A stretch of 58,917 nt of DNA from the NCBI GenBank assembly GCA_022763045.1, contig JALEGI010000018.1, positions 1-58,917 on the forward strand. The letters are read 5' to 3'. Within the stretch, counting starts at the first letter, position 1; each line of letters starts with the position of its first letter. Under the pieces are notes generated by a model. That model searched no databases, was not told the origin of the DNA, and saw only the letters and a program-made list of their open reading frames with translations. Below are positions 52,601 to 58,917 of this stretch, in pieces. The translations under genes and the position numbers were made by a program. Origin of the DNA: Simkaniaceae bacterium (GTDB lineage: Bacteria > Chlamydiota > Chlamydiia > Chlamydiales > JACRBE01).

Positions 52601-55600
52601 TCTTTTTCAGTGACAATTCCCATATAAGAGCGGTATTGATCTTCAGGGATAATTGTGAGAGGCAAAAGTCTCTGAGCGATCTCTCCATCACGCAATGCAG
52701 GCAAGATGTGCGTTGTTTTTCCACCCCCACAGGGAACAGCTTCAGCAAGGGTTTTTTCGCGAGACATCTTATCGATAATCGCTGCTTGTGGGGAGGGGTC
52801 GGGGAAAAAGCGCACCCGCTTGCGGTACATGTGGGCAAGCAAATGGCGCTGATCCCATATAGCGCTATCAGAAAACTCACTGAGTTGAGCGAGCGCTCTG
52901 TTAAATTGACTTGGATTTGTGAGCCCCTCTTCATACGCTTCTAGGTGATCTGTAGCGATGGTTAAAAGCATCATGTTCATTACCCGCTCGAAAAGAAGCT
53001 CATGGTCAACATCGGGAAGGTATCTGAGAATATCTTGAGGCTCCCCTGAGACCGCAAAATTGATGAGATCATCAAGCTCAATTGGCCGCTCGAGCCCTAA
53101 GATCACTTTTTGCACCCTCCCCTCTCGAATCATCTCTAGCACCTCACCAGTCACCTTTTGAAGGGCTTGACCGATCACCTTTTTTTGCACTTCTATCCAC
53201 TCACTCTCAACTGTCACTTTTTCTTCAGGTAGTTTGTATAGATACGGAGACTCAACGTAGTCTGCCCCTTCAATATAGGCCTCTCTAAACTCTTCAAGAT
53301 CTTTTTTGACAACGTCACAATATCTGGGATCAGACACAACTGAGTCTATACTTCTAAGAGCCTCATCGATGAGCTCAAGCATAGAATCTTCGGTTAAATC
53401 AACTTTGGGCCTTGGAATCGAGTAATCGTCTCTCTTTGCAAAAAATGCCTCGAGAAATGACTTAAACTCGGCAGAGCGCATCTTATCCGCAAAAACCATC
53501 GGTTCAGTGAACCGCCGCAACTTTTTTTGAACAGAGCGCTGATAGGGAAGATAGTTTTGCGGCCCCTCTGTAACTTTTTGAGCAGGGGCTGTTACAATAA
53601 ATTCTTTGGAATCTTCACTCCTAAGACTCTTCAAGAAAGCTCTGTAGCTCTCTAAATCGACAACAGCTTCAATTGCATCGGTACAATCTTCAGATAAAAC
53701 CCACAAAGCAAATTCCCAGCGCGAATCCTCTACCTCAAGGGCAAGAATCCCTCTAAATGCTAAATCGCGCATTTCTTCAGAGCTCTTTAACCTAAGCTTA
53801 AGCAAGAGAGTTAACCCCTCTTGATCAAGTTTAGAGGGGTATTTTGCAACCAGGGCAAAAAACTCTTCGTATGTGAACGCATCACTCTCTAGTGCGGCAT
53901 CTCTTGCTTGTATAAACTTTTCAGCATCCTCTTCTTTCAAAAAATAGGGTTCAAAATAGGACGGAACGTCTACTTTAAATTCTTGCTGGAATGTCCATTT
54001 AGGTGGAAGCTCATGAAAATCTAAATCACCAAAATTCCTAAGCTGATCTCTTCGCACTTGAAGTCGTTCATCATCTCCCAAATAACTTAAGAGCTCAAGC
54101 TCCTCTACTCTCTCGAGCGTTGCATCGAATGAGAAATTATTTAAGAGCGGCAAATAAGAGTGACAATAGAAATCCTCAACTTGTTTAACTAAATGTTTGG
54201 TCTTCTGCCCATTTCTCAGCTCTAAAAGCATGGCATAAAGAATAGCAGGTGTCACTTCCGGGTCGCGAATGGTGATACCTCTAATTCTGTGAAGAATTTC
54301 TACATTGCTAGCAGCTTGATCGGGAGTGATGTGTCTAAGCTGCTCCATAGCAAGTGCACCTTGGCGCATGATTGCAAAAAGGTAGGCAAGTGTGAGTCTC
54401 TCAGCCCCACCTGTTGCATGAATCTTACCTGCAGTTGCATCGTAGGTCAGATAGACAAATGAAGAGATAGATTTTCGCTCCCACTCATAGGAACGAGGAG
54501 AAAAATCTTTCAGACTTGCCTCACCATCCGATTTTAAAGATTGCATGGGAACTGCAATGAGGTATTTGTCTCTTTCATGGATATTTTGAAAGGCAAGATA
54601 GTCTTTAAAGCCACAAAAGTGGTCCGTTAAATCGAGTTGAGATAGATGGTAGTTTGGGTGGTGAGTGAGACGACCATCCTCAAGCTTCATGTTTGAGTCC
54701 TGAATCTCGATACGTCCCTCTTTCTCCGTGATGTACCCTGGAGGCTGAAACCTTGAAAGATCAATGCCTGAAACTGAGGGAATCTCCATTAATTTGATCT
54801 CTTTGCCTGAAGCATCTAAAATTCTCTCTCCATCGGGAATTGTGTAGCGCACATCAAAGGTCTTTGCATCTAAAAAAAGTAGATCACGGCCACCAGATTC
54901 ATCCAACTCTCTTCTTTCAAAGCAGAGTAGATCAGGGCTCCTCAAGAAGTTAAGCCCATTGATTTTTTGATCGTCAAAAATTTGCGCTTCTGGATTGTAG
55001 CAATAGTAGCGGCCCTCATAGAGAATATTGAGGCGCTGAGGATCCATACCGCTCGGGTCTCTGTCTTGAGCCTGGAAAAACGACTTGCCCCCATACGTGA
55101 ATGTAAATCCCCCTTCGGATCTATGCAGTTTGATCCGCTCGGGATGATCAAATAGATGATCAAATTTCAAATAGGGGCCATCTCTTTTAAAATCCCTGGC
55201 CGAGGCGATCATGCGATACTCGTGCAGCTCATCATTGTATTTTGAAACAATTGCCGTTTCGCTATTGACTTCAAGCCGATCCCCATTTGTGAGTGTGCAT
55301 TGAACCGTTGTTGTATTTATATGCGAAAAATGCTCGATCCCAACTGAAATTTCTATGTAGCCAGCCCCAACTAACGCAGCATGAAGGCTCTCTTTTGTGA
55401 ATGCAAGTGCCCTTTTCCCCTCTTTGATCTTATTAAATTGCGAGACAATCTCCATCTCTAGAAGAGGAATTGCCTTCTCTTTAGTCAAAGGGTTTCTCGT
55501 GCAAAATAGATGGTCTGAGAGCATCATTTGGTCATCTCCACCAAATGTGAGCTGAATGTAGAGACGGTGCATACGAAGCAAGCTCTTTGCCTCTACATTC

Positions 55601-58266
55601 TCAGCAGTCGCAAGCCACTCCTCAAAGGGAAGCGACTTGAGCCTCTCTTCGAGTGTCTCACAATTGTGGAGTGGCGCAACTTGTTTGATGAGATGGAGCG
55701 CAAAGCTGACAAGACGCACCCCACCGCAGAGCTCTGAGACCAACTGCTTCGGCTGTCCAGGACGCAGAGGATAGAGCTCAAGCAACCGCTCAAGAAATTG
55801 AGATAGCAAAGCAGTTAACTTTGCATCTACTGCGCCCTCGATTAAAAAGCGCGTTTCTCCCTTATCTGAAACAACAGATTTACAGAGTTGATTGGTGAAA
55901 AGCGCCACATATTTAGGATCAGAAAGTAGCGAGAGATGGTCAATGAGATAAGAGACCAAATGGTGGGGCGCCTCCTTTTGATTGAGCATCAAAATAGCGA
56001 CCTCTTTGATACGCTCATCAACCTCTTCTAAATCCTTTAAATAGCCTCTCTCAGCTTCTCTATCATAAAGCGTCTCTCTTCTAGAGAGCGCTTCAATCTT
56101 ATTCAAGGTAGTTAAAACAGTAGGATCACCACTCTCACGACAGCGGTGTGCGAGAGCAAAATTCCAAAACATTTCATGCCTATCCCCGTATGAATCCTTA
56201 TCCATATCTAGTGGAGATATTTTTTCACTTTTAGGGTGATTTCCTTCGTGCCATTCATTTCGAAAAGTACTATACATGGAAGTCGTGGTATGCTGATAAG
56301 AGTGAACAGACATCAAAAGAGGTACAAGATAGGCATACTTTTCCGATTTTTCCGTAAATGGACTTTCTGGTTCTTCAAATTCACTGCACATCACAGCTCT
56401 CATCAGCTTGTGATAAAACTGCGAAAATTCTTCCAAATGATCAGATGCTTCCTTTTCACATTCTTTGCGAAAAAGCTTAGATACACTTTTCAAAAGCGGC
56501 GGCAAGTCTGTAAAAGTCTTCTCAGAAACTATCAGTTCTTCTTTTTCAAGATCCGCATAAATCGCGCCATCAACTTGCCCACGCTTAATCGCCTCTTGAG
56601 CGCGATCAAACTCTTTAAGATCCTCGAGATTGAGGGGCACAATCTCCTTGCGGAAGAGGTCCTCTTGAGAAGGCAACAAATGCCTAGCAACCTCTAAGCT
56701 CTCCTCTGGATTCATTCGAGATTCATAAATCCGGCAAAGCCCTAGAATTGCCGCATAGAGAGCCGCAGAGGCGTTGATATCTTCTGCCGAGACAACAGAG
56801 TATTTATTTCGGAAAAGTTTTGAGTGGTAGTAGTAGATCCCAGAAAGATAGATCAAAATACAATATCCATCTTTATCAAGCACCTTTGCAAGTGCATCCT
56901 CATCTAAATCTAGACGGCGAGTAAACCGGGCAATCTCGCGCGCTGAAAATTCAGCATTGTCATACCACCTCTTCCCGCCTTCCAAGTTTTCTAAAAGCCG
57001 CTTTGCCTCATCCATTAACTCGCTTGCTGGAATCATTTCAGAGCCCTCGCTCTCAAAAAGAGGGATGTAATCCGCTTTCCAATTGAAAAACTGCCTTTTT
57101 GGATAAGCTTTATCGGAAATTTTCAGCTCTGTATTAAATACTGCGGGATCTGCACGAGACTCTAAGGTTGGAAAGTCGCTTGGCACAGGGTGCAAAAGTT
57201 TGACCATATAGCCCTCAAGCCGCTTTTGCATCTCTTCTACATCTGGCCCGAAAGTGCCATAGGAGCTCTTTTCAAAACGCCTTGCCGTATTTTCAATCGC
57301 CCTTTGTAAAAAATAAATGACTGCGGGATTTGCTCGGTGATATCTTGCACATTGCAGATCATCCCCAAGAGCCTGGCAAATGCGATCGACTGTGAGCCAT
57401 TTCGTGAGCGTCATCAACTTTTTGAAAAGCTCAGGGCGCAGATGATAGGCCGCCCAATGCTTGAAAGCAGCCATCGCGCAGACACCGCTTCGGTGAGGCT
57501 GCTTAAATCGCTTCTGCTCATCAATCACATAGTGCTCATTTAATAGAGCTTTCAAAACATTGTACACTTGCTCTTTTTTGTACTTGGTATTTCCCTTATC
57601 GTCATGAATTGAAAAAAGCAGAGAGAAAACGCTTGATAGCTTCGAATCAGAAAAACCACGATATTGCATACGCGGATCGATTTTGACTTTATATCGCGCA
57701 AAAAAAGCAGGATGCGCGCTCACCCCTAGCCCCCCATTATAGATCGAGAGTGAATAGCTTCCATCAGTAGCAACCTTGGCTTCTATCAAATAAACGTGCT
57801 TTCCAAATCGAAGAGAGAGTCGAGCACTACCTTGTCTATGCAACAGCTCAAAAACTTTATGCACCTTTGCATAGCCAACACACCCCTTAACAGCTTCCGT
57901 ATCAGAAACAACTTGATCAAGCCCTTCGGTCACCGCGGTGAGCTCATCTCGCTCCTCATCAGACAAAAAAGCTTGCGCGCGTCCAAACCAATGATTCAAA
58001 TATTGACATGCAATCAACCCCCGGCCACTCTCTAACCCACTGTTTCCAATGATATGATCCCCATGAAGCATTGCGAAATATCGCCCTGACGCAGGATCCA
58101 TATCGATTGGATTAGAAAAAAAGAGATCTTCATCCCGCTCTTTCAGCTCAAGTGTAAGCTCATCTGTAGCAAGCCCCTCAATCTTCCTCTCCGGAGGTAC
58201 AAAAAACCTCTCTTTTGGCAATTGCCTAGGATCGAATAGCCTCTCTGTCAAACTGCCGAAATGCAT
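49648..58266 (-). CDS. Giant DUF3638/DUF3645-type helicase-like protein (2872 aa)
   Basis: The motifs in order are: a possible cysteine-protease-like N-terminus (about 60-290: Cys86, His157, Asn177, Cys263); a long helical middle of unknown fold; a P-loop EAVPCGGGKTTHILPALRDG (Lys1850); DEGSILLDIFSRVNFPVGS near 1986, resembling the DExD-x-I-L...NFPxG motif; an LSGTLKAVFYSL motif III; FIDAAHYYGTDCPIP near 2412, and RIDQTTQRHRYFLENQTV near 2445, matching the family's DxxHxRGTDxxxP and QaxxRxRxLxxGQ. This set fits DUF3638/DUF3645 proteins of eukaryotes and some Chlamydiae. The role is unknown. There is no signal peptide. It starts ATG at 58266, divergent from the next gene. Confidence 0.8.
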   Translation of the reverse strand: MHFGSLTERLFDPRQLPKERFFVPPERKIEGLATDELTLELKERDEDLFFSNPIDMDPASGRYFAMLHGDHIIGNSGLESGRGLIACQYLNHWFGRAQAFLSDEERDELTAVTEGLDQVVSDTEAVKGCVGYAKVHKVFELLHRQGSARLSLRFGKHVYLIEAKVATDGSYSLSIYNGGLGVSAHPAFFARYKVKIDPRMQYRGFSDSKLSSVFSLLFSIHDDKGNTKYKKEQVYNVLKALLNEHYVIDEQKRFKQPHRSGVCAMAAFKHWAAYHLRPELFKKLMTLTKWLTVDRICQALGDDLQCARYHRANPAVIYFLQRAIENTARRFEKSSYGTFGPDVEEMQKRLEGYMVKLLHPVPSDFPTLESRADPAVFNTELKISDKAYPKRQFFNWKADYIPLFESEGSEMIPASELMDEAKRLLENLEGGKRWYDNAEFSAREIARFTRRLDLDEDALAKVLDKDGYCILIYLSGIYYYHSKLFRNKYSVVSAEDINASAALYAAILGLCRIYESRMNPEESLEVARHLLPSQEDLFRKEIVPLNLEDLKEFDRAQEAIKRGQVDGAIYADLEKEELIVSEKTFTDLPPLLKSVSKLFRKECEKEASDHLEEFSQFYHKLMRAVMCSEFEEPESPFTEKSEKYAYLVPLLMSVHSYQHTTTSMYSTFRNEWHEGNHPKSEKISPLDMDKDSYGDRHEMFWNFALAHRCRESGDPTVLTTLNKIEALSRRETLYDREAERGYLKDLEEVDERIKEVAILMLNQKEAPHHLVSYLIDHLSLLSDPKYVALFTNQLCKSVVSDKGETRFLIEGAVDAKLTALLSQFLERLLELYPLRPGQPKQLVSELCGGVRLVSFALHLIKQVAPLHNCETLEERLKSLPFEEWLATAENVEAKSLLRMHRLYIQLTFGGDDQMMLSDHLFCTRNPLTKEKAIPLLEMEIVSQFNKIKEGKRALAFTKESLHAALVGAGYIEISVGIEHFSHINTTTVQCTLTNGDRLEVNSETAIVSKYNDELHEYRMIASARDFKRDGPYLKFDHLFDHPERIKLHRSEGGFTFTYGGKSFFQAQDRDPSGMDPQRLNILYEGRYYCYNPEAQIFDDQKINGLNFLRSPDLLCFERRELDESGGRDLLFLDAKTFDVRYTIPDGERILDASGKEIKLMEIPSVSGIDLSRFQPPGYITEKEGRIEIQDSNMKLEDGRLTHHPNYHLSQLDLTDHFCGFKDYLAFQNIHERDKYLIAVPMQSLKSDGEASLKDFSPRSYEWERKSISSFVYLTYDATAGKIHATGGAERLTLAYLFAIMRQGALAMEQLRHITPDQAASNVEILHRIRGITIRDPEVTPAILYAMLLELRNGQKTKHLVKQVEDFYCHSYLPLLNNFSFDATLERVEELELLSYLGDDERLQVRRDQLRNFGDLDFHELPPKWTFQQEFKVDVPSYFEPYFLKEEDAEKFIQARDAALESDAFTYEEFFALVAKYPSKLDQEGLTLLLKLRLKSSEEMRDLAFRGILALEVEDSRWEFALWVLSEDCTDAIEAVVDLESYRAFLKSLRSEDSKEFIVTAPAQKVTEGPQNYLPYQRSVQKKLRRFTEPMVFADKMRSAEFKSFLEAFFAKRDDYSIPRPKVDLTEDSMLELIDEALRSIDSVVSDPRYCDVVKKDLEEFREAYIEGADYVESPYLYKLPEEKVTVESEWIEVQKKVIGQALQKVTGEVLEMIREGRVQKVILGLERPIELDDLINFAVSGEPQDILRYLPDVDHELLFERVMNMMLLTIATDHLEAYEEGLTNPSQFNRALAQLSEFSDSAIWDQRHLLAHMYRKRVRFFPDPSPQAAIIDKMSREKTLAEAVPCGGGKTTHILPALRDGEIAQRLLPLTIIPEDQYRSYMGIVTEKDPHIKHVTFDLDRDEMTYDELKKVERMLANAALGNDEYDTPHELILKRETIQTLALELTATAQKIASLKRVDETLTNKMELLKDILSTICNTNPVGDEGSILLDIFSRVNFPVGSAGFLDAPPAELMHRAVNFLLTDEKMAGIVGLQTNEQAHLSEGMYHAEIAPVVVRHLIESGALPNHDWISDYLLKKGNFDRELALVEPATRDLISFASHFIQELLYATLKQTHRISYGLKGPEIVPYLSANTPATTKFGYGFELYLYYLFSAAHEGISLDMGDILLSHLQEESQLACEHSGGVLDYNNTQAGAFFTQITGGMTLSACESGADRASAVEAINTNPSCRVTAASKFAMDQIRIYSHHMSASSIFLVELLGNSRILSGTLKAVFYSLHQSILTKGEPAQLNRDSGRIAYRYVHQGQVHVIDELKPGRVIANLLKERTPVEKERLRTLADPGGVFRICKDNLEVARELSEALIEENRPAVIFFYADNHQPALLFAPDADPVHIAAPTKEVYKRHGVEPEHVFNFIDAAHYYGTDCPIPQGSEMAMLLDRQLTAERIDQTTQRHRYFLENQTVTTLLPRKFAQTLGVEDDPLATHKTLLKARIYQAEQAADKAQEAAQEHIRGIVSAVFTRFQFEIGFEETEEMQKLLKDLKSYIYTENSTDHYALHGPSLIEKDNLTYLSELIRTKRDELTPLDLPEELIEPILESFAQLETNIAKLIEEGRLVKTAFVRPGAVGSAPVGHQLQIAEHVEMKLEVEQRLHVSKEVQDLFNVYKNDTKDSYAEPLLDVDRVIDALKTNKPPEGYIDLSTHLSDRAIYKAGDYGRFFNGVPIYMTYDYLDLDRAILSRRARAFENLLLVKGSAGYKLLCLSQFEMQYYKEAAKTQENVWVVSSAGNIIWGKSVIEKPKDVEMLIGTTNLLAGKIDLAIRKLPVLSDWLNQLIPQKDFDELMQLAALSTSQCQWMRYMKELRDSKKRHELTRLITPA

Positions 58267-58456
58267 AAGTTAAGAAAATTTAAATTTTTAGTAACGCTAG
58301 ACTATCAAAAACCAATATTAACCGCAATTAATTAATAATAATCAAAATCAGTAAATTAAAATAATAATTAATAACACAAGTATGTTTACTTAAAACCTTG
58401 CGCTAAATAACAACAAAATATAAAATCTTCGTTAAATCTTTAATTAGGAGTCCATT

Positions 58457-58917
58457 ATGGGTCATGCAAGCGCAGTAGACACAACCAGATCAGCAAGGGG
58501 GGCCCCAGGCACATTGCCAACAAGCTCAGCAGTCGAAACAGCAGCTGCAAGTGTTGACGCAATAGCCAAAGAATTACTTGCTAAGAACCCACCTGGAATC
58601 ACACAAGAAAAAATCCAAGGCTGGAGAGATGATTCGAATAAATTAAAAGTAGCAAAAAGGCAATTAACCAGAGCCCAAAGTAGACCTACGCGCGATGAGA
58701 AAATTAAAGAAACACGCGCATTAAAAGCAGACCTTTTTAAAGCGATTGAGGCGTTAAATGAGGCAAAAAAGGGCGCTCCGTCTGCTGGCGCAGGTGTACC
58801 GACTCCATCTGCGGGCGCTGGCGTAGGTGCACCAGCACCAGCGCCAGCACCAGCACCAGCACCAGCACCAGCACCAGCACCAGCACCAGCACCAGCACCA
58901 GCACCAGCACCAGCACC
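58457..58917 (+). CDS. Partial gene: Ala-rich protein with Pro-Ala repeat
   Basis: This ORF is open to the window end (154 codons). ATG 58457 follows AGGAG with 6 bp spacing. The protein has an Ala/Ser/Thr-rich start, a helical charged middle (about 30-110, IQGWRDDSNKLKVAKRQLTR) and then Gly/Ala-rich sequence turning into a Pro-Ala repeat. There is no signal peptide. An N-terminus of this kind suits a secreted chlamydial protein, but I recognise no family. The 190 bp upstream is very AT-rich and serves both this and the giant gene. Confidence 0.65.
   Translation, partial: MGHASAVDTTRSARGAPGTLPTSSAVETAAASVDAIAKELLAKNPPGITQEKIQGWRDDSNKLKVAKRQLTRAQSRPTRDEKIKETRALKADLFKAIEALNEAKKGAPSAGAGVPTPSAGAGVGAPAPAPAPAPAPAPAPAPAPAPAPAPAPA
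58829..58917 (+). repeat. (GCACCA)n hexanucleotide repeat
   Basis: A run of GCACCA units (one GCGCCA variant early) continues beyond the window. It is in frame and encodes Ala-Pro pairs. Changes in unit number would alter length but not frame. Confidence 0.95.

Noticed and set aside
1-58917. tRNA genes
   Set aside because: A reading for T-arm GGTTCRA patterns with pairing acceptor stems found none I could support.

Overview
The window is from a member of the phylum Chlamydiae, most likely an environmental (Parachlamydiales-type) lineage rather than Chlamydia itself. Gene order in three blocks matches Chlamydia trachomatis as I know it from memory: the type III secretion (T3SS) cluster CT663-CT674, the trio dapF-clpP-glyA (CT430-432), and the dnaJ-rpsU-tsaB-lon-rnz-xerC-ABC-F block (CT341-CT348). 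Alanine dehydrogenase, a rhomboid protease, a giant DUF3638-type protein and many unrecognised proteins point away from Chlamydia proper. No tRNA, rRNA or CRISPR array was seen. The only confident RNA gene is rnpB.

Region 1 (about 0.2-18.6 kb) is a T3SS cluster: scc4-like chaperone, sctD, sctE, needle sctF, sctG, a CT668-like gene, ATPase sctN, two tandem sctP-like genes, sctQ, a Ser/Thr kinase and the secretin sctC. Between sctN and sctP it is interrupted by a GNAT acetyltransferase, the stalk gene sctO turned onto the minus strand, and two tandem M91/NleD-like zinc-protease genes in AT-rich DNA. These last two are strong effector candidates. The secretin is about 1500 residues and carries eleven tandem copies of an ~82-residue periplasmic module. 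sctQ has an in-frame internal ribosome binding site that would yield a separate C-terminal product. The cluster is bracketed by two inverted copies of a ~115-nt structured element. The second copy also holds the sctC terminator.

Region 2 (18.6-33.3 kb) mixes core genes (der, a SWIM/SNF2 helicase, ald) with a lipoprotein, a YidD-like protein and an island of unrecognised proteins, including a paralogous pair at 29.5 and 31.7 kb and a protein with three internal repeats at 21.6-23.5 kb.

Region 3 (33.3-49.6 kb) is mostly housekeeping: dapF-clpP-glyA, the T3SS-linked zinc-ribbon protein cdsZ, rnpB (with its terminator inside the end of xerC), xerC, an ABC-F ATPase, a SPOUT methyltransferase, the overlapping minus-strand run lon-hldE(C-terminal type)-rhomboid-rnz, then tsaB, a TraB-like gene, rpsU and dnaJ. 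A family of short palindromic repeats built on TGTAAAGCCGCTTTACA sits at 18.6-18.8, 36.86 and 45.35 kb.

Region 4 (49.6-58.9 kb) is one 8.6-kb gene for a 2872-residue protein with a P-loop and the conserved C-terminal motifs of DUF3638/DUF3645 proteins, plus a possible cysteine-protease-like N-terminus. It is followed by the start of a plus-strand gene with a Pro-Ala hexanucleotide repeat that runs off the window.
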